NCBI GenBank assembly: GCA_023400055.1
Contig: JAEXFN010000035.1
Span: forward strand, 1 to 64,000
Length of the DNA stretch: 64,000 nucleotides
DNA from: Bacillota bacterium
Lineage (GTDB): Bacteria > Bacillota > UBA4882 > UBA8346
Direction of reading: 5' to 3'
Position numbers and translations under genes: made by a program. Every line of letters begins with the position of its first letter. Position 1 is the stretch's first letter. A model generated the notes under the pieces. The model ran no database searches and had not been told where the DNA came from. It saw only the letters and a program-made list of their open reading frames with translations. This document shows positions 17,298-27,977 of the stretch, one piece after another.

Positions 17298-17333
17298 ATC
17301 CCTCATCCATCCGGCTCCCGGCAGTACTGCGAG

Positions 17334-17522
17334 CTATTCGAGCATGGCTTTTAAAAACCATGTCAAACCCTGCCATTTCTTATTGCCGAGCAATTTGAAC
17401 ATGATTCTCAACAATCGGTTCGACGGAATATGATTGGCGCCAACTTGCCGCTGCCGCAGGGAATCGACTAGACTTTCGAAAAGCGTCATCAATACAGCGC
17501 TATGAATTGACCCTTCAGCCAT
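17334..17522 (-). CDS. Small hypothetical protein (62 aa)
   Basis: AGAGGTG lies 9 nt before the ATG at 17522 (a GTG at 17534 is also in frame). The peptide is mostly helical and ends in KKWQGLTWFLKAMLE, resembling the end of the next small ORF upstream (RPGMKFLKALLNSLL). A strong terminator follows. No family is recognised, and the codon usage is unremarkable. It may be a real small gene or a decayed fragment. Confidence 0.4.
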   Translation of the reverse strand: MAEGSIHSAVLMTLFESLVDSLRQRQVGANHIPSNRLLRIMFKLLGNKKWQGLTWFLKAMLE

Positions 17523-17568
17523 GATTTCGGTCACCTCTGCAATCAGGTTCGTGTCGTTTCACGGCCGA

Positions 17569-17736
17569 CTAAAGCAACGAATTTAACAGCGCTTTTAGAA
17601 ATTTCATTCCCGGCCTCTGTTTAATCTCTTGCCAATGCGCCACAAAGCTCATCAAACCCTCCAGGAACGAAATGATCCTTTGTTCGATATGAACCATCTG
17701 TTCGGCCATTCGCCGCACCTCTTCAGTTTTTGACAT
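17569..17736 (-). CDS. Small hypothetical protein (55 aa)
   Basis: MSKTEEVRRMAEQMVHIEQ begins a short helical protein with a heptad-like pattern, ending in KFLKALLNSLL. No clear ribosome binding site precedes the ATG at 17736, and the upstream DNA is a dispersed repeat (17771-17905), so transcription would have to start inside that repeat. Its C-terminus resembles that of the 17334-17522 ORF, which suggests a tandem pair. Function unknown. Confidence 0.33.
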   Translation of the reverse strand: MSKTEEVRRMAEQMVHIEQRIISFLEGLMSFVAHWQEIKQRPGMKFLKALLNSLL

Positions 17737-17770
17737 ACGGACGGTTATCTGAAAGCACCGCGTGCTTTCT

Positions 17771-17905
17771 AAAAAGCGTTGGGATAAACCCCGACCGAAA
17801 GTCAGGGCGATCGCCAAAGCTCAGGAAAGCAAGGGATAAAGTCGTTAAAACCGATTTAGCAAGGAGTTTTGCGATTCGACAGGACTTTACCATGGCTTCT
17901 AAAAG
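17771..17905 (+). repeat. Dispersed palindromic element, copy 2
   Basis: Starts AAAAAGCGTTGGGATAAAC, contains CAAAGCTCAGGAAAGCAAG and GATAAAGTCGTTAAAA, and ends GACTTTACCATGGCTTCTAA. It matches copies at 3321 (inverted), 17900 and 48371. Confidence 0.7.
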
Positions 17906-18036
17906 GGTTGTGATAAAGCCTGTCGGAACGCCAGGGGGGTCACCAAAGCTTGGCGAAGCAATATCAAATCTGCTTTCAAGTCTTTCTGCAAGCCGATTAC
18001 CCGGTTCAAAAGACTCTATCCCATGGCTTTAAAAAT
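17900..18036 (+). repeat. Dispersed palindromic element, copy 3 (divergent, tandem)
   Basis: TAAAAGGGTTGTGATAAAGC at the left and GACTCTATCCCATGGCTTTAA at the right match the ends of copy 2; the centre is diverged. It abuts copy 2 head to tail. Confidence 0.55.
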
Positions 18037-18145
18037 GTTGAGCCATCCGGACATCGCTAACTTATCATACAAATTTAAGGTTTCAGATGTTCAGAGACTC
18101 CGGCAGATTTCTCGCCGCTTGCCGAATCATAGCCGGTCCGCGCGC

Positions 18146-18664
18146 TCATTTATTGATATCCAACCCCAGCCTCCAATGGACCAATTTTAATTCATCGCCC
18201 ACTTTGGCGAAATCCAGCTTGATATCCAATTTATCTTTCCGTGGCGCGCTTTCAGCGTAACGGCGCTCGGTCGCGTCCCAAAAATACTCCCGCCGGGGCC
18301 GTTCCCGGTTGGCCTGGATCACCTGAACCGCCAGATCGCGGGCGCGCAACGAATGGTAGATGGCCTCCTGGTAAAGGGCATCGTCATAAAGTTGCCGGGC
18401 GCGCTGTTGATGTCCGATGGCCAAGCGCAAACCGTCATAACGGTGCCCAAATTCGGCGGCGTGCTGGGCATCGTAGATCACCTGGGCGGTACGGTGGATA
18501 ATATAACGGGCATCCTCCCGCACCCGATAGACCGGTGGCGGCCCGCCGTAATGAGGGCGATCGTTCCCGCCGTAAAAAGGCCGGTGCGGCCTGGCCAAAA
18601 CACTCATGGAACCGGTGATAAGTAACACACCAATCAAGAATCCGATCGACCACTTTTTCATCAT
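18146..18664 (-). CDS. Secreted hypothetical protein
   Basis: 172 aa with a clear Sec signal peptide (KKWSIGFLIGVLLITGSMSV, cleavage near VLA-RP). A Pro/Gly/Tyr-rich segment (HRPFYGGNDRPHYGGPPPVY) follows, then a helical domain with repeated Tyr/Ala/Arg residues and a basic tail. GGGAG precedes the ATG. It is monocistronic. The helical part loosely resembles periplasmic helical-bundle proteins, but no family can be named. Confidence 0.7.
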   Translation of the reverse strand: MMKKWSIGFLIGVLLITGSMSVLARPHRPFYGGNDRPHYGGPPPVYRVREDARYIIHRTAQVIYDAQHAAEFGHRYDGLRLAIGHQQRARQLYDDALYQEAIYHSLRARDLAVQVIQANRERPRREYFWDATERRYAESAPRKDKLDIKLDFAKVGDELKLVHWRLGLDINK

Positions 18665-19020
18665 AAAACTCCCTTGTTCTTAAATTTTAGAAGCCGCAGT
18701 AACGTCTCGCCAATTAAAAATTATCCCGCAACGGATTTAAAATCGACTTTATCCCCGACTTCCCGAACTTTGGTGATCGCCCTCTCCCTGGGGAAAAGGT
18801 TCATCCCAATACTTCTGGTGCCATAAAGCTACTAGCTTGGCCCGATGGTTATCATCATTTTACTATAAAGGGGAAGGTCTTAAATACAGGAAAAAAAAGG
18901 GGATTTTTGCTGCGGTTGATGGCCGGTTCCCACTTTTCGGTTTGGAAACCGTTATTGTGCCATTTGCACGATTATCAGGGAATCCGAACCTTTGGCCCGC
19001 TTGGCTAATATTAATAAAAC
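18665..19020. other. Intergenic region without a recognisable gene
   Basis: Divergent intergenic DNA between the secreted protein and the small plus-strand gene at 19051. Nothing beyond AT-rich patches is visible, and no promoter could be assigned with confidence. Confidence 0.35.
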
Positions 19021-19050
19021 AAGGACTTCTGAATAAGGAGGTGAGGTCTA

Positions 19051-19356
19051 TTGATTACCGGAGAGGAAGTAATATTAAAAGTAGGCCATATCAAGTCCCG
19101 CTGCATTCTGACCGAGGTATACCTGCGGTTCATGGGACTTGATGAGTTGGGATTACGAATGAAGGGAAAAATTCCGGTATTATGGGCCAAAGATGACCAC
19201 GGGGTTTCCGGTCCCGATCTCTTTGATGACGTGCATATCTTTAAAGTGATTGATCTTGATTACGAACGAGGTATCCTTTGGGTCAGAGAATTGGTGATGG
19301 ATTTCGGAAATATCGAAACTTCGTTAAAGATGGATCTGATAGCTTGCACTGCTTAA
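19051..19356 (+). CDS. Hypothetical protein (101 aa)
   Basis: AAGGAGGTGAGG lies 5-8 nt before a TTG start at 19051, a strong ribosome binding site. The protein is soluble with alternating beta-like segments (IPVLWAKDD; IFKVIDLDYERGILWV) and ends in a convergent terminator. It is not recognised. The plus orientation differs from most neighbours. Confidence 0.6.
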   Translation: MITGEEVILKVGHIKSRCILTEVYLRFMGLDELGLRMKGKIPVLWAKDDHGVSGPDLFDDVHIFKVIDLDYERGILWVRELVMDFGNIETSLKMDLIACTA

Positions 19357-19366
19357 TTGCGAAAAT

Positions 19367-19388
19367 AAGAGAGGCTGAACCCTCTCTT
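19367..19388. terminator. Convergent terminator
   Basis: AAGAGAGG pairs with CCTCTCTT and is followed by TCTTAAT. It ends the plus-strand gene at 19356 and abuts the stop of the HMA-like gene. Confidence 0.65.
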
Positions 19389-19390
19389 TC

Positions 19391-19618
19391 TTAATCGTCG
19401 CCTCGGTCCGCGACGTCACAACCCTGGCTTTCGATGACTTCCTTGATCTGCTGGATGGTAACGAGTCCCGCTGTGTATCCCACCCGGACGTTATTGTGGG
19501 AGGAATCCACCTCGACCCTTTCGACTCCTGCCAATTGCCCGACCTTTTTCTCAATATTGGCCGCCTGTCCGGCCTGGAGCGCTCCAACGATCGGAAAATC
19601 CTTATTCAAATTGGCCAT
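19391..19618 (-). CDS. HMA-fold small protein lacking the CxxC metal site
   Basis: 75 aa with the beta-alpha-beta pattern of heavy-metal-associated domains (IEKKVGQLAGVERVEVDSSHNNVRVGYTAGLVTIQQIKEVIESQGCDV). The metal loop reads GALQAGQAANIE instead of GMxCxxC, so both copper-binding cysteines are missing; one Cys remains near the C-terminus. GGAGGTGG precedes the ATG. It lies 39 bp downstream of the MFS transporter gene and probably shares its transcript. It may be a structural or regulatory HMA relative rather than a metallochaperone. Confidence 0.75.
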   Translation of the reverse strand: MANLNKDFPIVGALQAGQAANIEKKVGQLAGVERVEVDSSHNNVRVGYTAGLVTIQQIKEVIESQGCDVADRGDD

Positions 19619-19657
19619 GCTGGTCCACCTCCTCTCACCTTTTTTGCAGCTTGACCA

Positions 19658-20908
19658 TTATTTTTTCTGAGTCTGCTGCGGACCCTGTTGTTGAATGTCT
19701 TGGGGGATGATCTTTTCGGGATTCACCAAAAACAGGAATAACAAACCCAGCAAGATACCGATCCCGGCCGTAGTAAAAAAAATCGGCGGTTTGGAAATCT
19801 TTTCGGCGAATCCGAACAACGGGGGGCCGATCGCCACGCCAAAAAACCGCACCGTACCATAGAGACAAGTGACCAGACCCCGTTCGGCCTTCGGGGCCGA
19901 CGAGGTGATCAAGGTGTTTAAGGACGGGAGCACGGCCCCGGTCCCCAGTCCCAAAATCGCGGCGGTAAAGGTAAACCAAAAAATCGTCTTGGCCGGGCAG
20001 AATAGGATCAGTCCGGCCGCGATCAGGAATAAGCCGACGACCGCGGACCATTTTAAGATTTTAGCGAGCTGTTGTTGCATCACGGTTCCCAGCACATAAG
20101 CGGTAATCGCCATGATCAGCACCGGGACCGCCAAAATTAAGCCCCGGCCGAAAACGTCGATCTTGAACTGTTTTTCAAGGATGTCCGAGTAAAAGCTCAA
20201 CAGGCCGAACAATGAAAAAAGCGCTAATAAGCCGCTGCAAAACGAGAGCAACAGCGGCAGCCATTTTTGTTTTAAGATCTGCGACAGGTTCTTAAGGTAC
20301 TCCGGGACCGGCTGCACATTCTGCTGCAGCTTTTGGGCGTCTTCCTTCACCAGCAGCAGGATCAGGAAAGCAACCGGGATCGCCAGGATTCCATACACAA
20401 AAAACGGGGTATACCAAGCGATTAAAGCGACTGCCGCGCCGGCCAGCGGGCTGACCACTTTCCCGATGCCGTTGGCGGCTTCCAGTAAACCCAATACTTT
20501 CGACCGCTCGCTCGATTGGATGAGATCGCCCGCCAAAGCCATGCTGAGTTGATAGGTCCCGCCGGCGCCTATGCCTTGAATGATTCGGGCTATTACAATC
20601 CATGAAAACGCTTTATCCTTAAACCAGATGGCGAAAAAACCGGCTAAAATCCCGCCCCCTCCGTAAACCAGCAGGGCCGGAAACATTACCTTCTTGCGGC
20701 CGATCCGGTCCGAAAGCATTCCGGCAAACGGGATAATAATGCCGGCCGGCACCGAAAAGACGGTGATCAATAATCCGACTTGGACCAAATTGACGTGCAA
20801 CTCTTTCTGGATGCTCGGCAGCACCGGGATTAACATTGAATTGCCCAAAACCATGATGAACGGGACCAAACATAATATCCCAATGGTGGGATAAATTTTC
20901 TTATCCAA
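19658..20908 (-). CDS. Major facilitator superfamily transporter
   Basis: About 416 aa, twelve predicted membrane helices. Motif A-like GMLSDRIGRKKVMFPAL lies in the loop between TM2 and TM3, and a second-half counterpart is weak. The architecture matches drug:H+ antiporters (DHA1), so multidrug efflux is the usual guess. TTG at 20908 is chosen because AGGGAG lies 8 nt before it; the GTG at 20917 lies against that site. The C-terminus ends in a Gln-rich tail (PQDIQQQGPQQTQKK). Confidence 0.9.
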   Translation of the reverse strand: MDKKIYPTIGILCLVPFIMVLGNSMLIPVLPSIQKELHVNLVQVGLLITVFSVPAGIIIPFAGMLSDRIGRKKVMFPALLVYGGGGILAGFFAIWFKDKAFSWIVIARIIQGIGAGGTYQLSMALAGDLIQSSERSKVLGLLEAANGIGKVVSPLAGAAVALIAWYTPFFVYGILAIPVAFLILLLVKEDAQKLQQNVQPVPEYLKNLSQILKQKWLPLLLSFCSGLLALFSLFGLLSFYSDILEKQFKIDVFGRGLILAVPVLIMAITAYVLGTVMQQQLAKILKWSAVVGLFLIAAGLILFCPAKTIFWFTFTAAILGLGTGAVLPSLNTLITSSAPKAERGLVTCLYGTVRFFGVAIGPPLFGFAEKISKPPIFFTTAGIGILLGLLFLFLVNPEKIIPQDIQQQGPQQTQKK

Positions 20909-21092
20909 ACATTCCACTCCCTGGCATATCCGTCGCTTACCGGCTTAAAAAACTTCTTATCGCAATTATTAGCCTGCTTACCTCCATTTATTCAAACGGC
21001 GGCCGTTATAATCTGCCAGTTTATTTTGAGGATTGCCAAGGAGCGTCCAAGCAACGGCCGGGAGAAATCATGCTCAAAATTGGCCCCATCAC

Positions 21093-21129
21093 AAAAAGGA
21101 CTTTTGCCAACGGGCAAGAGTCCTTTTTC
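21093..21129 (-). terminator. Terminator of clpB
   Basis: AAAAAGGACTTTTGCC pairs with GGCAAGAGTCCTTTTT around an AACG loop, with a T-rich minus-strand exit. It lies about 35 bp after the clpB stop. Confidence 0.85.
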
Positions 21130-21163
21130 AAAAACCGTTCATTAATAAAGTTTAATTTAAAGT

Positions 21164-23779
<2,616 letters not shown>

Positions 23780-23839
23780 TGTATAGATCCTCCTTCATCC
23801 AAAGCTGCATTTGTCGCTGGCCGCTTTCGCTCCCTCCGG

Positions 23840-24769
23840 TCACGCCCGACGGCGGGGTTGAAACGGCGATTGCGCCGCCAGTTTTGCAAAGAGCTCCTTC
23901 TCAACCGCCGTCGGATCGGTGGGGACCACGATCTTCAACTTCACATAATGATCGCCCCGGGCACCATTCCGGCGGCTCAAGCCTTGGCCGCGCAAGCGCA
24001 ACCGCTGCCCACCCTGAGAACCCGGGGGAATCGCCAATTCCACCTGGCCGTCGATGGTCGGCACCGTGATCCGAGCGCCAAGCACCGCCTCCCAAGGGGC
24101 CAGTGCCAGTTCCGACTGGAGATCGTCGGTGCCCACCAGGGTAAAAAGGGGATCGGGTTGCAGCTTGACCCGGAGCAGCAGATCGCCGGATGAACCCTTG
24201 CCCATGCCGGCCAAACGGATGGTGGTCCCTTCCCGGACTCCGATGGGGATATTGACCTCCACCGACTGGCGTTTATCCGCCGCGCCGGTCTGGTATAAAA
24301 ACGCGTGCGGCCCGCCGCGGTGAATCTGCTGCAGCGTCAATGGCAACTCCGCCTCGACGTTGCGGCCTTTCGCCGCGGACCCGGCACCCGCTTGGGTGCG
24401 CGGGAAACCGCCAGCTCCGAATAACGAGTTAAAAAAGTCGCTGAAATCAAAGCCGCCCCGGCCCGCGCCGCCGAATAAATTCCCCAAATCCTCATAATGG
24501 ACGTTGAAACCCTCCCAGCCCGGCGGTGGCGTGAAGTCGGCGCCGTTCTGCCAATTGGACCCCAATTGATCGTAACGCCGCCGTTTCTCGGGATCGGACA
24601 AAACGGTATAGGCCTCGTTGACCTCTTTGAACTTCTCCTCCGCCGTTTTGTCGCCGGAATTCACGTCCGGGTGGTATTTACGGGCCAAGCGGCGGAAGGC
24701 TTTTTTAATCTCCTCGTCCGAGGCGGTACGGGAGACTCCCAAGACCTCATAATAATCCCGAAACTTCAT
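23840..24769 (-). CDS. DnaJ-family co-chaperone (CbpA-type, no zinc finger)
   Basis: 309 aa. J-domain (residues 1-70, with HPD in ARKYHPDVN), a Gly/Phe-rich linker (GGAGRGGFDFSDFFNSLFGAGGF) and two C-terminal beta domains; the cysteine-rich zinc domain of DnaJ is absent. It would stimulate DnaK and feed clients to ClpB, encoded next. GGAGG precedes the ATG. A J-protein next to clpB fits one proteostasis unit with the Hsp20 gene on the other side. Confidence 0.92.
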   Translation of the reverse strand: MKFRDYYEVLGVSRTASDEEIKKAFRRLARKYHPDVNSGDKTAEEKFKEVNEAYTVLSDPEKRRRYDQLGSNWQNGADFTPPPGWEGFNVHYEDLGNLFGGAGRGGFDFSDFFNSLFGAGGFPRTQAGAGSAAKGRNVEAELPLTLQQIHRGGPHAFLYQTGAADKRQSVEVNIPIGVREGTTIRLAGMGKGSSGDLLLRVKLQPDPLFTLVGTDDLQSELALAPWEAVLGARITVPTIDGQVELAIPPGSQGGQRLRLRGQGLSRRNGARGDHYVKLKIVVPTDPTAVEKELFAKLAAQSPFQPRRRA

Positions 24770-25130
24770 GATGTTTCGTCACCTCCACCTTTCCCGTTCA
24801 ACCATGGCCTTGCCTTGCGCCCGCAGGACGGGAAGCAAACTCGACCAACACTTAACATTCTTATATATATCGCAATTAACGGCAAGCATACGCCGGGCCG
24901 CTTGGTCATTATCCGAAAGAAGAATCCTTTGGATCACTTCCCTTTATTTAGGTAAACGATGCAACCTGGCCGGAGTTTCCGGAAAATCGGTTATAAGCTC
25001 ATTAATTTCAGATGATCGCCGCTCCCACTTAGGATGGGCCGATGGGCCGGGGCCATAACGGCCTTTTCCGGCCCTGGCATGAGATTCCAGCATAGGGCGG
25101 TAGATATTGAAAAAGCTAAATTTGAAATAA
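24770..25130. other. Divergent heat-shock intergenic region
   Basis: Separates the dnaJ-clpB unit (minus) from the hsp20 gene (plus). It is AT-rich around 24850-24890 and 25100-25140, so promoters are likely, but no canonical -35/-10 pair, CIRCE or CtsR box can be asserted. Confidence 0.35.
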
Positions 25131-25148
25131 TTTTGAAGGAGGTCCATC

Positions 25149-25595
25149 ATGGAACAGCAAAACTGGCTTACCGGTCATGACGATTTTTGGGATAATTATC
25201 TGTTTCATCCCTTATCCCCCCGGTACTTCAATGATTTTTTCGCGGGCCGGAATATGGGGCCGTCCATCGACCTTCATGAAACGGACCGGGAGGTCGTCCT
25301 GACCGCCGATATTCCCGGGATCAAACAGGAGGATCTCGACCTGACGGTCACCAAAGACACGGTGATCCTCAAGGGCGAGACCAAACGGGATGAGTCCCGT
25401 CAGGGACAGGGCTACCATCTCTCGGAGCGCCGTTACGGCAGCTTTTACCGGGTGGTGCAACTGCCGGCCGAAGTCATCGGAGACCAGGCGACCGCCAAAT
25501 ACCGCGACGGCGTGCTGGAACTCCATCTTCCCAAAGCCGACGCCGGGAGCTTCAAAGGCTTCAAACCCCGGATCGATTACGACGAAACCCATTAA
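25149..25595 (+). CDS. Small heat-shock protein, Hsp20 family
   Basis: 148 aa. The alpha-crystallin domain spans about 35-135 (VVLTADIPGIKQEDLDLTVTKD; LKGETKRDE; YGSFYRVVQLP; DGVLELHLPKA). A C-terminal IxI motif is absent; the end is FKPRIDYDETH. It is an ATP-independent holdase that hands clients to the ClpB/DnaK system encoded divergently. AAGGAGG precedes the ATG. Confidence 0.95.
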   Translation: MEQQNWLTGHDDFWDNYLFHPLSPRYFNDFFAGRNMGPSIDLHETDREVVLTADIPGIKQEDLDLTVTKDTVILKGETKRDESRQGQGYHLSERRYGSFYRVVQLPAEVIGDQATAKYRDGVLELHLPKADAGSFKGFKPRIDYDETH

Positions 25596-25601
25596 ACGCC
25601 G

Positions 25602-25628
25602 ATTAAAGCCGCTCCTGGGCGGCTTAAT
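25602..25628. terminator. Convergent terminator between hsp20 and the DUF4130 gene
   Basis: ATTAAAGCCGC pairs with GCGGCTTAAT around a short loop, flanked by T/A tracts. It lies between two convergent stops. Confidence 0.7.
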
Positions 25629-25638
25629 GTTTCGCTGC

Positions 25639-26433
25639 TTACGACCCTGCCTTTTCCACCAGGCAACGCCAATAACGCGCCGGCATCCGCTGCCGTTGCA
25701 GCTTGGGATTGCGCCGCTCGGCAATGGCAATCCGTTGAAAATATTGTTCCCAGAGTTGCTGATAACCGATCTCCTGCGGATCGAAAACCGTCGACGACAA
25801 GCCGTTCTGATCCGGCTGGGAGGATTCTGCCGGCAGGATCAGCGGCGCATTTTGAACCCCGGGAATGAAGCGGCAGCGCCGCAGGTCGTAATAGATGCCC
25901 GTGTTCCGTTTCAGATCGTGGATCAGCCAGGTCTGATCGGCAAAACGGGCCGCAAAATGTTCCGCCAGAAGCTGCACCACATTATGGACGGGTTCGATCG
26001 GCGCGTAATAGATCCCGCTTTCCAACTTGCGGAACCGCACGAAGCCATGCAACCGCTCGATCTCGTGCGCCACTTGATAGCGGATCCGTTTGATCTCTAG
26101 AACCGTTGTGTCCCCAAAGTTATCGGCCGCCCGTCCCCCACTGGCCAACAGCAGTCGTAGATAATCGCAGATTAGCTTTTCATTCCCCGGCAGTTCGGAA
26201 CAGAAGCAATAGATGATCTCTTCCAGTACCATTCGGGAAAAGCGCCCCGCCAACCGCCCAAAAAACTGCTTCGCTAGAGCCGGGTCGGCTGGCACGTCGG
26301 CATATTCGCTGAATAAATCCGGTTGTTTTTCCATCCCGACTGAAATTTGGCTGTCCGCAGCCGGATCGTCCAGCGCGATCGCTAACGCGGTCAACAGCCC
26401 TTCAAAGCTGCCGTCATAGTAATAATGAATCAT
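25639..26433 (-). CDS. TIGR03915/DUF4130 putative DNA-metabolism protein
   Basis: 264 aa. It begins MIHYYYDGSFEGLLTALAIAL, the diagnostic start of the DUF4130 family (TIGR03915), and holds the conserved HxxxRFRK-like block (IERLHGFVRFRKLESGIYYAPIEPVHNVVQLLAEHFAARF). The family is almost always encoded beside the radical-SAM protein TIGR03916, as here, and some versions are fused to uracil-DNA-glycosylase-like domains. AGCAGGTGG precedes the ATG at 26433; the longer frame would overlap the upstream gene. It is cotranscribed from the LexA-controlled promoter. Confidence 0.88.
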   Translation of the reverse strand: MIHYYYDGSFEGLLTALAIALDDPAADSQISVGMEKQPDLFSEYADVPADPALAKQFFGRLAGRFSRMVLEEIIYCFCSELPGNEKLICDYLRLLLASGGRAADNFGDTTVLEIKRIRYQVAHEIERLHGFVRFRKLESGIYYAPIEPVHNVVQLLAEHFAARFADQTWLIHDLKRNTGIYYDLRRCRFIPGVQNAPLILPAESSQPDQNGLSSTVFDPQEIGYQQLWEQYFQRIAIAERRNPKLQRQRMPARYWRCLVEKAGS

Positions 26434-26521
26434 TCGCCCACCTGCTTTCTTATCTATCAGAAACTCCGGCGTAGTCAAGAGCTTGTTTTTCCGCTCCTGA
26501 GTTCTCGACCTCCGGCCGGCA

Positions 26522-27790
26522 TCAAATCTCACTGAATAATGGCATCTGAAAAACTGAAAGCTTGGACCGGACCGAGCGGCCGCCGGGTTCCAGCGCCAGC
26601 AGCCTTTGGCGGATCAAGCGGTCATCGTCCAGTTTCTCCAGATACCGCCCCTGGCAAGTGATGAAATAGCGGGCCCGTTTCATGACCACGCCCATCCGTT
26701 TCAGGTCATCGAAGTTGAGCGGCCCGAAACGCCGGGCGGCCAGCAAGCGTTCGGCCGAAGTCAATCCCACCCCGGGGATGCGCAGCAAGGTTTCGTAGTC
26801 CGCCCGGTTGATCTCGACCGGAAAACACTGCAGGTTGCGCAAGGCCCAGCCGGTCTTGGGATCGAGGTCCGCATCCAGAAAGGGCTGCTGGGGCCCGGCG
26901 ATCTCGGCGGCGCGGAACTTGTAAAAACGTAGCAGCCAGTCGGCCTGGTACAGGCGATGCTCCCGCTGCAGCGGCGGCGTGGCCAGCGCCGGCAATAACG
27001 GATTGGTATTCACCGGGATATAGGCCGAATAATACACCCGCCGCAGATTCACCTTGCGATAGAGCTGTTCCGAGAGTTGCAGAATCTGCGAGTCCGGCTC
27101 GGGCGAGGCCCCGACGATCAGCTGGGTGCTCTGGCCGGCCGGCACGAACGGCAACGCCCGCTTGTAAAGCTTGCGCTCCTCGGCGTTAGCCTCGATCTTG
27201 GTCCCGATATAAGCCATGGGCGTCAGGATATCCTCCTTCCGCTTCTGGGGGGCCAGCCGCTTCAGGCCTTGCTCCGAGGGCAGTTCAATATTGATGCTGA
27301 GGCGGTCCGCGAACAACCCGGCCGCGCGGATCAACTCCCGGCTGGTGCCGGGGATCACTTTCAGATGAATGTAGCCGTTAAACCGTTGCTCCTGGCGCAG
27401 CCGTTTGATCACACTCAGCAGCAATTCCATGGTGTAGTCCGGGCTTTTCAAAATCCCCGAGCTCAAAAAGAGTCCTTCGATATAGTTACGACGATAAAAA
27501 TTGATGGTCAGATCGACCAGTTCATCCACTGTGAAGGTGCTGCGCGGGATGTCGTTGCTCCGCCGGTTGATGCAGTAAGCGCAATCGTGGATGCAGACGT
27601 TGGAAAAGAGCAGCTTCAGCAGGGAGATGCAACGTCCGTCCGCCGCCCAGCTGTGGCAGATGCCCATCGGCGCCAGGGCCGAATTGCCCAATCCTTTGGA
27701 ATCATTGCGCCGGCTGCCGCCGCTGGATGAGCAGGATACGTCGTATTTGGCCGCATCCGCCAGGATCTTGAGCTTATCCAGTACTTCCAT
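26522..27790 (-). CDS. Putative DNA modification/repair radical SAM protein (TIGR03916)
   Basis: About 422 aa. The iron-sulfur motif is CIHDCAYC near residue 80. A TIM-barrel core follows (KVIPGTSRELIRAAGLFADRLSINIELPSEQGLKRLAPQKRKE), and the C-terminus carries a helix-hairpin-helix DNA-binding motif (LLRIPGVGLTSAERLLAARRFGPL). Radical chemistry on DNA is inferred for the family; the reaction is not established. Promoter and LexA boxes lie just upstream, so it heads a two-gene SOS operon. The ATG at 27790 has GGGAGAGAAT upstream. Confidence 0.92.
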   Translation of the reverse strand: MEVLDKLKILADAAKYDVSCSSSGGSRRNDSKGLGNSALAPMGICHSWAADGRCISLLKLLFSNVCIHDCAYCINRRSNDIPRSTFTVDELVDLTINFYRRNYIEGLFLSSGILKSPDYTMELLLSVIKRLRQEQRFNGYIHLKVIPGTSRELIRAAGLFADRLSINIELPSEQGLKRLAPQKRKEDILTPMAYIGTKIEANAEERKLYKRALPFVPAGQSTQLIVGASPEPDSQILQLSEQLYRKVNLRRVYYSAYIPVNTNPLLPALATPPLQREHRLYQADWLLRFYKFRAAEIAGPQQPFLDADLDPKTGWALRNLQCFPVEINRADYETLLRIPGVGLTSAERLLAARRFGPLNFDDLKRMGVVMKRARYFITCQGRYLEKLDDDRLIRQRLLALEPGGRSVRSKLSVFQMPLFSEI

Positions 27791-27811
27791 ACCGAAATTC
27801 TCTCCCGAAGA

Positions 27812-27825
27812 CAAACGTATGTTCT
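27812..27825 (-). promoter_or_regulatory. LexA (SOS) box 2
   Basis: CAAACGTATGTTCT is a near match to CGAAC-N4-GTTCG. It lies downstream of the -10, about 30 bp (three helical turns) centre-to-centre from box 1. Confidence 0.7.
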
Positions 27826-27832
27826 AAAGATA

Positions 27833-27861
27833 ATTATAGCACGAACATAAGTTCGATACAA
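27833..27861 (-). promoter_or_regulatory. Sigma-A promoter of the repair operon
   Basis: On the minus strand TTGTAT is followed by 17 bp and TATAAT. The spacer contains LexA box 1, so a bound repressor would directly block polymerase. Confidence 0.8.
27842..27855 (-). promoter_or_regulatory. LexA (SOS) box 1
   Basis: CGAACATAAGTTCG is a perfect match to the Gram-positive SOS consensus CGAAC-N4-GTTCG, lying inside the -35/-10 spacer. Confidence 0.88.
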
Positions 27862-27920
27862 TTCTTTATCATCCCCCAATCTATAAAAAATTTGCGCCTG
27901 CCTTATGGGCAGAGCGCCAT

Positions 27921-27950
27921 AAAAAACCGGGGCCAACCTTGGGCCCCGGT
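27921..27950 (-). terminator. Terminator of the heptose operon
   Basis: ACCGGGGCC pairs with GGCCCCGGT, followed on the minus strand by TTTTTTATGG. It lies just beyond the gmhB stop. Confidence 0.85.
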
Positions 27951-27977
27951 TTCAACGTATTACCACACGCTCACATT

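Noticed and set aside
24770..25148. CIRCE or CtsR site upstream of the chaperone genes
   Set aside because: Neither the TTAGCACTC inverted repeat nor the GGTCAAA heptad is present.
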